From positions 26,171 through 90,170 of the forward strand of contig NZ_LMHW01000003.1 in the NCBI RefSeq assembly GCF_001428525.1: a stretch of 64,000 bases of DNA, in the 5' to 3' direction. Below the pieces are notes generated by a model. That model saw only the letters and a list, made by a program, of their open reading frames with translations, was not told where the DNA came from and did not search any database. This stretch comes from Flavobacterium sp. Root186 (lineage in GTDB: Bacteria > Bacteroidota > Bacteroidia > Flavobacteriales > Flavobacteriaceae). Shown here piece after piece: positions 55,601 through 62,382 of the stretch. A program made the position numbers and the translations under genes. Positions within the stretch are counted from its first letter, which is position 1, and every line of letters starts with the position of its first letter.

Positions 55601-58159
55601 TATGTGTCAGGAAACCCTATTCCAGTATTAAATATAACAACTGGAAACGTCGATGTTCCAACAGAAACTTCGTCGGGAACATATATTATTCATTACGGAA
55701 TTTGCGAAAAACTGAATCCAATAAATTGTAGTGAGGCTGATATTATTGTTGAGGTCAATTCAGCAACTATTATTGCTAATAACGATATTGATCTGAACAT
55801 AAATGGATATGTAGGTTCTGCAAATGCGCTTAATGTTTTGGACAACGATTCATTTAATGATTCTTCTATAGAAGCTAGAATGGCGAAAGCAGCTGTTATT
55901 GACATCAGTCAAATTACGATTACTGTTTTAGATCCTGCAGATTCTATTAACGGAAATCCAAATGTACCATCTTTAGATCCTGCTACCGGAATTATTAGTG
56001 TCCCGCCACAGACTCCGGCAGGACTATATAGCATTCAGTATCGAATTTCAGAAAACTTAAATCCGGAAAATTTTGATGATGCAACCGTGTTTATTACCGT
56101 TATCGCCGCAGTAATCGAAGCCAATAATGATACAGTTCTCAATATAAATGGATTTACCGGTCAGGCCGATGTAATAAATGCGATTGTAAATGATAATTTA
56201 AACGGAGTTACAGCACAATTAGCTGAAATTACGATTAGAGTTGTAACGCCTGCTACAGCAATTAATGCAGGCCCCGTACCAGCATTAGATATCGTTACAG
56301 GAAATGCAAGCGTTCCTGCAGGGACTCCAAGCGGAACTTATACCATTCGTTATGAAATCTGTGAAATTCTTAATCCAGCAAATTGCAGTCAGGCCGATAT
56401 TATTGTAACCGTAATTTCAGGACCAATTATCGCAAATGATGATGCCGTTTCAGGAATAAATGGTGCAGACGGAGCAAATGATGTGGTGAATGTTTTAACT
56501 AATGATTTATTGGATAATACAGCACCAGTTTTATCGCAAATTACAATAAGCGTATTGTCACCCGCAGATGCCATTTCAGGAGGAGCAATTCCCGTTTTAG
56601 ATATTACAACAGGATTAGTTAATGTACCGGCAGGCACATCATCGGGAATATATACTATTGTATATCAAATCTGCGAAAATCTAAATGCCGCAAATTGTGA
56701 TCAGGCAGTCATTAAAATTTCGGTTTCTTTACCAGAAATTACTTTGATTAAACGAGGCGTTTTCTCAGATACGAATGGTGATGGTTATGCACAGCCGGGA
56801 GAACTGATTCGTTATTCGTTTAGAATTACCAATACGGGTTCAATCGATTTGAATAACGTAACTGTTACAGATCCAAAAGCGACAATTGCCGGAACTCCAA
56901 TTGCTACGTTAGCCGTAGGGCAGTTCAATACAACAAATTACACAGGAAATTATGTATTAACACAAGCCGATATTAATGCAGGATTTGTAGTAAATCAGGC
57001 TTTAGTTATTGCTCAGCCTGTGGTTGGAACTGCAATTCAGGATTTATCAGACAGCGATGATCCAACGCTTATTGGCGATGACGATCCAACCGTTACACCG
57101 GTGATTCAGTTTAAAGATCTGACTTTAATTAAAGGCGGACAATTAACAGGAACCGGAGGCGCAGGTTCTGTTATCAACTATAATTTTACCGTTAGAAATA
57201 CAGGAAATGTTATTTTGACGAATGTAGAAATCACAGATCCGATGCTCACAACAACTGCAATATTGGTAACACCAAGTACATTAGCACCGGGTGAAACAGG
57301 AACAGCAGCTGCATCGTATACGGTAACTGTGGCCGATGTTGCAAATGGAGAAGTAATCAATACCGCACTTGCCATTGGAGATGATCCGACAGGAAATCCG
57401 GTTACAGATGTTTCAGACAGCACAGATCCGACTTTAACCGCAGATGATGACCCAACAGTTATCGACTTAACGCTTCGACCTTCAATAGCGTTAATTAAAA
57501 CTGCAATATTCAATGACGAAAATAAAAATGGATATGCCGAAATAGGAGAAACCGTAACCTATCATTTTGCCGTAACCAATACCGGAAATGTTGTTTTGGT
57601 AAACATTGTAGTAAAAGATCCTAAACCTGGAATCATCATTAATGGAGGTCCTATTATATTAAGACAAGGAGAAACAAATACGGCGTCCTTTACAGCAGCC
57701 TATGTTTTAACAGCCGCAGATATTGATGTAGGTTTTGTACAAAATCAAGCTGAGGTTAATGCAGTAAGCCCTGACGGATTAAAAGCAGCTGACCTTTCTG
57801 ATGATAATTCAAATCTGGAAGATGATCCAACAATTTTACAATTTAATGCCTGTAAAGTCACAATTTACAATGCCGTTTCTCCAGATGGAGATGGTAAAAA
57901 CGAGATCTTCAAAATAGATGGAATAAAATGTTATTCTAATGCTTATGTACAAATTTATGACCGCTGGGGTGTGCTTGTTTACGATGCTTACGGTTATGAT
58001 AATCAATCGGTTGCTTTTAGAGGTATTTCTGAGGGAAGAGCTACCGTGAACAGACAAAAAGGACTGCCGGACGGAACGTATTTCTATGTCATAACCTATA
58101 CAACTTATCTGAATGAACCGGTAAGTAGAATAGGTTATTTGTATTTGTCTGGAAATTAG
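43613..58159 (+). CDS. Giant multidomain T9SS-secreted adhesin (SprB-like architecture)
   Basis: A 4848-residue cell-surface protein in one intact frame. A signal peptide near residues 15-31 (MVFLFFLFLPLLSFSQ) is followed by zone 1 (about 32-1463), some 16 Ig/PKD-like modules opening with words like ADAGSDQTIC and closing with TYVFRWTV. Zone 2 (about 1464-2503) is 11 Ig-like modules with Q(P)...IC(S/V)GG openings and YQWQSS. Zone 3 (about 2583-4375) is 17 modules built on NINGYTGA...NDTLNG and CEKLNPANC. Three DUF11/DUF7507-like repeats follow (LIKRGVFSDTNGDGYAQPGE; FRITNTGSIDL). The last about 105 residues form a gliding-motility-associated type B T9SS sorting domain (NAVSPDGDGKNEIFKI, YDRWGVLVYDA). 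A PorP/SprF and an OmpA gene follow, the usual partners of such adhesins. The ligand is unknown; motility or surface attachment is inferred. Confidence 0.9.
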   Translation: MKLNYLLSGNNIVKKMVFLFFLFLPLLSFSQNCTVNANADRTQCPGGQLVLPPDQFYLFGTANTDVGADYLKEPFWTQISGNAVNITTPNLVQALVTGAVAGNTYGFRLTAQCADGSTIFDDVYITILPLTFASAGTDQTYCYGNYSLNGNLPGASETGTWSINGPNNAGITINNPNSPNTTITVSGTSSGNTSLIWTISNTASGCSSFDEVVISTLGGIEPVSAGTDITLSNCYSATQNINLNGSFGGTTPGQQQGTWTVVSGPNIPNFSNANANNTNVSGLVEGTYVFRWTVAGSCANGFDEVIVTVPPPTADVTDVADSSLYYCDGRRSTILQGTIPLYVNESVQWTQTGGPTANIVNPTSSSTLVTGMTSLGTYTFLYTLTNSVTNCVSTGTHTVVLENLISITAGPDQALDCNVFTTTIPVTSVGSGQTSWQIVSGPIVNPILNPPYPSYPTPLVNFSGNSFIVDQLLFSGTYIVRVIKKPNAGSLCETVYDDVVIISSAQPAGSNAGTTQVLACNLTTAVLAGNIPTRGRGRWSQVSGPSTAVFLDVTDATTTVSSLINGSYEFRWTISGGAACDVTQSISKIIVSSVTPTIANAGNDQSICYGAPVQLQGNSTLENEIGTWTVSPSSGISFSDLHDPAAIASGLSANTVYTFTWAISNGCGGSTDTVNVETNNLQGDTADAGPDQCFPTGTSTITLAANDPSPGTGLWTQVLGTAATITNPAQYNTTVTGLSDGNYQFRWTISNVGCINDDDFIDITIAPTITVAQAGADQSICGSTVTVTGNTPAAGETGLWEFVSGGDGPVITNPSSPTTTITGLTTGSWGYKWTIFRGVCASSSDSVQLNIDEAPSQAIAGSDQTACNVSTIALNATPPAIGNGIWSLSSGPNSPVFSDVTSPTSTLSSLITGQYVLIWTVRNGINCPNSSDQVTINITEAAAAGSDYATCLEGPLYLVGNDGSTGTWTYVSGGTPPPPTITQTGNNSASVTGLTPGVYFFRYTIPAQGSCPQTFDDISVTINGSVAVPPNAGPDQDLCGANIPVQQIQLGATPPDIGTTGEWTILAGPNVGTFSNVNDPNAIYSNPGFGIYVFNWTVSSGTCISSDQVRVVYSNAPSIADAGPDNTICGSTANLTAAAPTVGTGKWTQDSGPTTAVFSSEILPGTTVSNLTVTGGIYVFRWTVTNGTICTPTTDIVQVTVTADLTKPSAGPDQTICESSTATLAANTIAIGTGAWSQFSGPFGGVFSNSASPSSIFTPNGVGTYILRWTSTNLSCSLFDDMTLTVEPLPSTSNAGTPISVCQFEAVNLNGNVPTVGTGLWTQVSGGTTAVFADVNSPTTAVFGTQAGTYVFRWTISSGSCPSSSSDVAVTINPLPPLADAGSDQTICNTTTATLNGNNPLSGTGTWTFVLNAGNTAVITNPNAFNSTVTNISVGTTRLKWTIISGSCTPYSDEVNIEKPSDLTTSALISDSIICQGGTLTLNTTPSGSLNPYTYQWQSSANGISGWADISGQTNASYTTNSASTAGEYYYRVNVSNSCTQITSNIAKLTIIADPLVSSQPTGNTICSGSTHTLSVTATTTNLSAGTLNYQWQSSVNGTSNWTNVSGGSGAATNTYTTSALTSNLYFRARISQAGSGCEAFSNPALVNVVTITAQPATPAPVCVGGVVNINITASLNGGAGTLSYQWQSNSGSGFVNESNASATTPGFTSNPLNTTTQFRCLVTSSVTNCVLTSNIVTAAIVIDPNITAQPSNGIVCTGGSFTLSVTATGGTPGLNYQWYSSADNVSYTLISGANVNTYTTPALTSNTYYRVDVSATGNGCGLVTSNSVLITVIPDPVISQQPIGNTICSGGTHTMTVTASGDNSGGVLAYQWQSSTNGTSGWSNVSGGTGATTNTYTTAALTSNLYYRVRITQIYSGCEVYSNAVPVFVTRITTQPVNPIPICVGGIVNISITASLNGGTGTFSYQWQSDSGSGFMNETNATAATPNFASDILNATTQFRCLVTSSVTNCVLTSNVVTATVVPDPLITVQPTGTTICSGGNYTLSITASNGTPSLNYQWFSSTDNSTFTAVSGATAATYTTPALTQTTYYKVDVSANGNGCTTTTSTVATVIVLSDISITTQPALRTNICSGSNATLNVAVSGGSGNYIYQWKNSVNIAGPYNDIPGANSASYTTTALTQNTYYVVTISDGTQGCDPLTSNIAAVIIPTITVQPVAPATVCVGGTISLSTLASANGGSAAFSYQWQRSPNGTTSWTNVSSGTGGTTANYTSAGLTATTYYRAVITSSAPSCTLIGNTVVATVIPDPIIITQPVGGNICEGGTFTMSSGVTSGSGAYTYQWQESLNGTSGWANVVDGTGANTISYTTGIVTTDTFYRLQVTDSGIGCGVVNSSAAKVDVFESPIISSQPADGEVCVNQSYTFTVTASGNIPSGTLLYQWQTANVLAGPYTNVTDGTGGTTSSYTTPAYTTSGNRYFRVLISQSQSGCETVSNEVALNVFDIPAVPIGSVTQQPSCINATGTISITNPDLGTGYEYSMDRTTFQASNIFTGLPSGNVTVYVRRIGLNTCISSGTTFTIFDRICAVPETFASISGDAGGNTGTQTILDSDTLNGVILNQSDVIVTINSISSYLNFDSSANTISVAPGTPADDYTLTYTICQIGNPTNCSTTTETINVTTAGIDARIDIVPFIVDGYVGAANVINALTNDRLASLQATLSNVTLSITNPALPVDPLVTTVPVLDITTGNVNVPSGTVKGLYEIKYRICEIGAPLNCDTASILVQVGTTIIDADDDRVENINGFIGQPNAINALDNDTLNGVQITSANFNEIIVTQELPAAPLYPGANVPVFSTTTGWISVPEGTPADTYYITYHICEKLNPANCSDASIAIVVDAAPIAANDDIVNNVSSYSGASNIINAYTSNDTFNGNAININLAGQITPTILVPPSPINGGPVPELIAATGRVNIPAGTPAGQYQIKYQLCENLNPGHCDDAIITINVIASSIVAADDILANVNSYAGAADALNAYDNDLLNGGALDLSTITTTVISSPGSINGGPIPLFDTATGFVSVPAQTPAGEYKFVYEICENLNAGNCDQAAITITVISAPIVAENDIPFASVNGFTGNPSVINALDNDTFDGVLVIPSEVQIDVLIPAIPINGSLVPVLNPLTGNVSVPAGTAAGNYFITYRLSEKLNLTNNDTAIITIEVTAPVIEANNDTIANINGYVTTVNAIDVLVNDTLNGVITNINQINITVDTPAMSINGGLVPVLQPLTGNVSVPAVTPAGDYEIKYHICEKINTTNCSDATIYINVIGAPIDAVNDTAHNINGFTGAANVVNVLTNDTLNGVTVIPSQVTISNIVPAVSINGGAIPILDPVAGNVTVPAGTVAGNYVIEYRLSENINTSNFDIAVITINVVPPTIIANNDTVNINGFMGANNAINAITNDRLNGLDIQLLKINITSISTATPLNYDAGNPVPVLNSITGNVDIPAGTAAGIYTIHYSICEKLNPLNCSEADIVINVSAPLITANNDFANSINGYSGANNVVNILGNDSLNGLPVSFLQVNIHSLNTSAPITSINGNVPFINLLTGNVDVPPLTSAGTYTIEYEICEKLNPANCSQATIIVIVNTPAILAEDDLITNVNGYLGAPDVLNAFMTNDKYDGVLLTNLDLVTRTIISPAAPINGGLVPFLLTSTGFVTIPERTPAGAYQIRYLLCDKLNPLNCDEAAITIVVIEPPIIATDDLAENINGNTGANNVVNAYANDILEGSPVTLLNSTGTLLSPASSINGAPVPELNVQTGNVDVPAGTHAGEYYIVYKICDKLNTFNCDEAVIRITVIPAVIDAVDDDPSSIIDGSVNNINVINALDNDTLNGNPAVSTEVQITVLSPAAPINGGSIPILDPNTGIVNVPSGTSSGTYTITYRLSEKSNLTNTDSATITIRVKAAILAVNDTPAPVNGYTGAINIVNAIANDLLNGIPVSLSQINITSISTATPPDYVSGNPIPVLNITTGNVDVPTETSSGTYIIHYGICEKLNPINCSEADIIVEVNSATIIANNDIDLNINGYVGSANALNVLDNDSFNDSSIEARMAKAAVIDISQITITVLDPADSINGNPNVPSLDPATGIISVPPQTPAGLYSIQYRISENLNPENFDDATVFITVIAAVIEANNDTVLNINGFTGQADVINAIVNDNLNGVTAQLAEITIRVVTPATAINAGPVPALDIVTGNASVPAGTPSGTYTIRYEICEILNPANCSQADIIVTVISGPIIANDDAVSGINGADGANDVVNVLTNDLLDNTAPVLSQITISVLSPADAISGGAIPVLDITTGLVNVPAGTSSGIYTIVYQICENLNAANCDQAVIKISVSLPEITLIKRGVFSDTNGDGYAQPGELIRYSFRITNTGSIDLNNVTVTDPKATIAGTPIATLAVGQFNTTNYTGNYVLTQADINAGFVVNQALVIAQPVVGTAIQDLSDSDDPTLIGDDDPTVTPVIQFKDLTLIKGGQLTGTGGAGSVINYNFTVRNTGNVILTNVEITDPMLTTTAILVTPSTLAPGETGTAAASYTVTVADVANGEVINTALAIGDDPTGNPVTDVSDSTDPTLTADDDPTVIDLTLRPSIALIKTAIFNDENKNGYAEIGETVTYHFAVTNTGNVVLVNIVVKDPKPGIIINGGPIILRQGETNTASFTAAYVLTAADIDVGFVQNQAEVNAVSPDGLKAADLSDDNSNLEDDPTILQFNACKVTIYNAVSPDGDGKNEIFKIDGIKCYSNAYVQIYDRWGVLVYDAYGYDNQSVAFRGISEGRATVNRQKGLPDGTYFYVITYTTYLNEPVSRIGYLYLSGN

Positions 58160-58212
58160 GTTTTAATCTTCAGGAAATAGATGAAAATGAATTGAATAAT
58201 AAATTATGTGCT

Positions 58213-59133
58213 ATGAGAACTACATTATTATTTGCCTTGGTCATTATGTTCGTAACTATTACCGGTTATGCACAGCAGGATGCGCAATATACCCAGTATA
58301 TGTACAATACCATCACTATAAACCCTGCCTATGCAGGTTCCAGAGGAGTTTTAAGTATTTTTGGTCTATACAGAACGCAATGGGTTGGACTTGACGGAGC
58401 ACCTGAAACCAGCACTTTTTCTGTCAATACACCTATAAATAACAGCAATTTAGGTGTTGGAATTTCACTTGTTAATGACAAAATCGGACCAAGCAATGAA
58501 AATAACCTGTCTCTGGATTTTTCTTATACCCTTCAGACTTCTGCTGATTTCAGACTCTCTTTTGGTATTAAAGGAACAGCTAATTTATTTAATCTGGACA
58601 TCAGCAAATTAAACCCTGAAGATCAGGGAGATCCTCAGTTTCAGGATCTTGATAATAAATTTTCTCCTAATATCGGAGCAGGAGTATACTGGCATTCTGA
58701 TAAGGCTTATATAGGCTTATCAGTTCCTAATTTTATCGAAACTAATCGTTTTGATGATGATGATATTGCCATTTATAAGGATAAGATCAATTATTATTTA
58801 ATGGGAGGATATGTCTTTAATCTCGATCGATTTGAATATTATAAATTCAAGCCTGCTGTTCTGGTTAAAATGGTAGAAGGAGCCCCGATTCAGGCCGATA
58901 TATCTGCCAATTTTATGTTTATCGACAGGTTTGTACTTGGAGTCACGTATCGATGGAGTGCCTCTTTAAGTGCTATGGCAGGGTTTCAAATCACAGAAGG
59001 CCTTTATTTGGGTTACGGTTACGACCGTGAAACCACTAAGCTGAACAATTATAATTATGGATCGCATGAAATTTTCCTGAGATATGAATTTATTAAAAAA
59101 ACGAGTAAAATGACAACACCGCGTTTCTTTTAA
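58213..59133 (+). CDS. PorP/SprF-family type IX secretion outer-membrane protein
   Basis: A 306-residue protein of the PorP/SprF family. In F. johnsoniae SprF is needed for export and attachment of the adhesin SprB encoded next to it. A signal peptide (MRTTLLFALVIMFVTITGYA) is followed by QQDAQYTQYMYNTITINPAYAGSRG, the family's signature opening. The remainder is predicted 14-stranded-type barrel, ending ...IFLRYEFIKKTSKMTTPRFF. I choose ATG 58213 because it starts the signal peptide; a TTG seven codons earlier (58192) extends the frame without benefit. It lies about 55 bases after the adhesin and 11 before the OmpA gene, so it is cotranscribed and very likely dedicated to this adhesin. Confidence 0.93.
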   Translation: MRTTLLFALVIMFVTITGYAQQDAQYTQYMYNTITINPAYAGSRGVLSIFGLYRTQWVGLDGAPETSTFSVNTPINNSNLGVGISLVNDKIGPSNENNLSLDFSYTLQTSADFRLSFGIKGTANLFNLDISKLNPEDQGDPQFQDLDNKFSPNIGAGVYWHSDKAYIGLSVPNFIETNRFDDDDIAIYKDKINYYLMGGYVFNLDRFEYYKFKPAVLVKMVEGAPIQADISANFMFIDRFVLGVTYRWSASLSAMAGFQITEGLYLGYGYDRETTKLNNYNYGSHEIFLRYEFIKKTSKMTTPRFF

Positions 59134-59144
59134 AATTAATAATT

Positions 59145-61067
59145 ATGAAAAGTTATATCATTATATACCTGACAATAGCAGGCATTTTTTCATTTAAGAG
59201 TTATGCACAGCAAAGCAAAATTAATGATGCTGATAAGAGTTATAATAACTACGCATATATAAATGCCATTAAAACGTATGAAAGAGCTGCCGCCAAAGGG
59301 TACAAGTCTGAAGATATGTTGAAAAAACTGGGCAATTCTTATTATTTTAATTCAGATTATGAAGCAGCTGCAAAATGGTACGAAGAATTATTTGCAATGA
59401 AAACTGCAGTTGAACCTGAATATTATTACAGATATGCCCAGTCTTTAAAATCAACAGGACAAATTGAGCAGTCGAACAAATTTATAGAAGAGTTTTATAC
59501 AAAATTTAATAATGACAGCAGGGGTTTATTATATAAAGATAATGTGAATTATTTAGATCTTATAAAAGCTAATTCAGGACGTTATAAAGTAGAAGATGCC
59601 GGTATTAACTCTAAATTTTCAGACTATAGTTCCTTTGTTTTTAATAATAAAATTTATTTTGCATCAGCCCGGGATACCGGGAATTTTTCTAAACGAATCC
59701 ACAAATGGACTGATACCTATTTTACCAATTTATATATGGCAGATATTGATTCTGCCAAAGTTGAAAAATTCAAAACGGCTTTAAATTCAAAATTTAATGA
59801 ATCTTCTCCAGTTTTTACCAAAGATGGAAAATCAGTCTATTTTACCAGAAATAATTATAACAAAGGCAGAAAAGGAAAAGATGATCACAAAATTACCTAT
59901 ATAAAAATTTATAAAGGCACTCTTGAAAACGGCACATGGTCCAATATAACAGAACTTCCTTTTAACAGTGACGCTTACAGCACCGCAAATCCTGCGCTTA
60001 GTGCTGATGAAAAGACTTTATATTTTGCTTCTGACAGACCCGGAACATTAGGGCAGTCTGATATATATAAGGTGAGTATAAATGGTGAGGGAAACTTTGG
60101 CACGCCTGAGAATCTGGGAAAACCTCTTAATACCGAAGGTAGGGAAACCTTCCCGTATATTGCAAGTGAAAATGAAATTTATTTTGCCTCAGATGGCCAT
60201 CCCGGACTTGGTGGTCTGGATGTTTTTGTGGGTAAAATCCAGAGTAATGGAACTATAACAGATATCCAGAACGTAGGGGCAGATATCAATTCCCCAAAAG
60301 ATGATTTTGCCTATATAATTGATCCTGTTTCCCGAAGAGGGTATTTCAGCTCGAACAAAGACGGAGGACAAGGCTCTGATGATATATATAAGTTTTTAGA
60401 AACGAAAAAAATACAATGTATTCAGAGTTTAAATGGTGTAATTACAGATTCGGAAACAGGAATTGTTCTGCCTGAAACCAAATTGTCATTGTATAAAAAT
60501 GGAACTTTGTTAAATACTGGTATTTCTGATCCGGAAGGCTTTTATAGTTTTGATGTTGACTGCAGTAATACATACAGTTTAAGGGTAGAAAAAACAGATT
60601 ATACTACAAAGGAAGTAAACGTGAGTATTGCTCAGATGACAGGAAAAACAAGTGTGTTGCTAACGCTGAATAAAGAACGCTGTAAATTAACGGTAGGCGG
60701 TGATTTGGGAAAATGTTTTGATATCAAAGTGATTTATTTCGATTTGGATAAATCGGAAGTACAGCCTCAGGCAGCGGTAGATTTAGTAAAAATTCTGGAT
60801 GTACTAAATCAAAAACCGACTATGAAGCTGGACATTCGTTCCTACACGGATAGCCGTCAGACACATCAATACAATGAATCTTTGTCTGAGAGAAGGGTAA
60901 AAGCTACCATGAACTGGTTTGTTAAAAATGGAATCAGTCCTGATAGATTAACAGGCAGAGGATATGGAGAAACTAAACTTGTAAATGGCTGTTATGATGG
61001 TGTTAAATGCAGTGAAGAGCAGCATCAGGCCAACAGAAGAAGTGAATTTATTATTACTGCATTATAG
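59145..61067 (+). CDS. OmpA-family protein with TPR, PD40 propeller and carboxypeptidase-regulatory-like domains
   Basis: A 640-residue envelope protein. A signal peptide (to about 22) is followed by TPRs (about 25-140; YINAIKTYERAAAKGYKSED), a PD40/WD40-like propeller (about 150-420; LYFASDRPGTLGQSDIYK, IYFASDGHPGLGGLDVF) and a carboxypeptidase-regulatory-like beta domain (about 430-510). The C-terminal OmpA domain (about 535-640) has IYFDLDKSEVQP and SYTDSR...YNESLSERRVKA, keeping the Asp and Arg that grip peptidoglycan. It is the third gene of the adhesin operon; such proteins commonly accompany PorP/SprF and may tether the secretion/adhesin complex to the cell wall. Confidence 0.9.
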   Translation: MKSYIIIYLTIAGIFSFKSYAQQSKINDADKSYNNYAYINAIKTYERAAAKGYKSEDMLKKLGNSYYFNSDYEAAAKWYEELFAMKTAVEPEYYYRYAQSLKSTGQIEQSNKFIEEFYTKFNNDSRGLLYKDNVNYLDLIKANSGRYKVEDAGINSKFSDYSSFVFNNKIYFASARDTGNFSKRIHKWTDTYFTNLYMADIDSAKVEKFKTALNSKFNESSPVFTKDGKSVYFTRNNYNKGRKGKDDHKITYIKIYKGTLENGTWSNITELPFNSDAYSTANPALSADEKTLYFASDRPGTLGQSDIYKVSINGEGNFGTPENLGKPLNTEGRETFPYIASENEIYFASDGHPGLGGLDVFVGKIQSNGTITDIQNVGADINSPKDDFAYIIDPVSRRGYFSSNKDGGQGSDDIYKFLETKKIQCIQSLNGVITDSETGIVLPETKLSLYKNGTLLNTGISDPEGFYSFDVDCSNTYSLRVEKTDYTTKEVNVSIAQMTGKTSVLLTLNKERCKLTVGGDLGKCFDIKVIYFDLDKSEVQPQAAVDLVKILDVLNQKPTMKLDIRSYTDSRQTHQYNESLSERRVKATMNWFVKNGISPDRLTGRGYGETKLVNGCYDGVKCSEEQHQANRRSEFIITAL

Positions 61068-61467
61068 CATGCTTACTAAAAACAGTACGAAAGGGTTCAG
61101 GAATTATCCCACTCTAAATAGTTACTTTAATTTCTAAGAAGAAGCTGTTTTCTGCTTCCAAAAATACTGTCATAGATCCATTATGACAAACTGTTTTTGA
61201 TTTAATATATTCTTTGTTAAAGTGTTTATAGTTAGGTAAATATGGGTATATTGAAAAAATCTAAAATGGTTGCAAATTATAAAACGAAGCACGTTTTTAG
61301 TTTGTTAATAAAATATAAAAAGATTAATACGATAATTTTATATAGCATGATTTCTTAACAAATCAAAAATTTATCATGGAATTTAAATTACCGTTAAATT
61401 GAAGAGAAGAAATAAAATCAAAGCTAAAAAGTATTTTTTTTAGTTTGTTTTCTAATCAGCTGTAACT
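61068..61467. other. 400-base gap after the adhesin operon
   Basis: AT-rich with no convincing gene or strong terminator. It contains GGTTGCAAATTATAA (61268-61282), the exact complement of a word at 43153-43167 before the operon. A 22-codon ORF from 61069 has no supporting signal. Confidence 0.5.
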
Positions 61468-62274
61468 ATGGGGAACTTAAAAACTAATTTGATTTCATTA
61501 TGTATTATAGTGATAATACAAGTTTCAAGAGCACAATCATCTCCGCCTTATACAATGGGCTTTATTCCTGCTTCTATAAGTGAGGGAGATTTAGCTTTTC
61601 CCATATATGAAAAATGGCATCTAAGCGGTCAGGCAGATGTACAGCTCGTAACACAGGGATCATATGATACAAAAAATCCTTTTGAATATACACAGCGCGT
61701 TGTTGTCAGGCCATGGCTTATTTATTCGGGTTTTAAAAATATAAAATTATGGCTGGGATACGCACACAATCAAAAGTTTGCAGTCGAAGAAATGGGCAAT
61801 TATGAAACTCTCGAACAAAGATTGATTATAATGGGAACATTTTCGCAGGATATGCCAAAAGGAAATATTTTTGAACAAGTCCGTTTTGAAACTAAATTTT
61901 TTGACGACAGAAACGGAATACAGCAGACCATTCCCAGAATCAGAATGCGATTCGGTGTAAACCACTTTCTTACACAGCGCAGCAACAAGCCGTTGTTTTT
62001 GGCGCCTAATATTGGTTATTACACGGAACTCATGCTTAAGTTTGCATCGAAGGATTATGCAAAAGAAAATTTTGATATTTTCAGACTGTCTGTATATTAC
62101 ACAGCTGGTATTACTCCAAATGTTCATTTCTTGGCAGGTATAATCGGGCAGATGCAGCTGCGAACAAACGGAACCCAATTTGATGTTTATTACGGTCCGA
62201 TGGTGTCTCTCAAATACACTATTAAACCTAAAGAACGCGAAACATTTGACAGTGTAGACGGGGGAGCAGACTGA
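61468..62274 (+). CDS. DUF2490-like outer-membrane barrel protein
   Basis: A 268-residue protein. A signal peptide (MGNLKTNLISLCIIVIIQVSRAQ) is followed by a small barrel pattern: WHLSGQADVQLVTQG, RPWLIYSGFKNIKLWLGYAH, EQRLIIMGTF, RIRMRFGVNHF and a final YYGPMVSLKYTIK strand. This combination resembles the DUF2490 outer-membrane family of Bacteroidota, whose function is unknown. The gene is alone between the adhesin operon and the sulfatase remnant. A 182-residue opposite-strand ORF over it is a shadow. Confidence 0.7.
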   Translation: MGNLKTNLISLCIIVIIQVSRAQSSPPYTMGFIPASISEGDLAFPIYEKWHLSGQADVQLVTQGSYDTKNPFEYTQRVVVRPWLIYSGFKNIKLWLGYAHNQKFAVEEMGNYETLEQRLIIMGTFSQDMPKGNIFEQVRFETKFFDDRNGIQQTIPRIRMRFGVNHFLTQRSNKPLFLAPNIGYYTELMLKFASKDYAKENFDIFRLSVYYTAGITPNVHFLAGIIGQMQLRTNGTQFDVYYGPMVSLKYTIKPKERETFDSVDGGAD

Positions 62275-62328
62275 TAATGTATCACAGAGCTTCATATAAG
62301 AAGTTAGAAAGAATAGGTTTTGCCAATT

Positions 62329-62352
62329 AATGAATGAATTAATTCATTCATT
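62329..62352. repeat. 24-base perfect palindrome in an ATTC-rich tract
   Basis: Centred at 62340/62341, both halves read outward as AATTCATTCATT. It continues into a third ATTC unit and a second partial palindrome (ATTAATTCATTC). It lies just after the DUF2490-like gene; it could be a cruciform site, a weak terminator or a simple repeat. Confidence 0.6.
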
Positions 62353-62382
62353 CATTAATTCATTCTAATAAAATAAAAATCA

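Noticed and set aside
61747..62295. 182-residue minus-strand ORF
   Set aside because: It overlaps almost all of the DUF2490-like gene in antisense, with odd Cys/His-rich composition and no family features.
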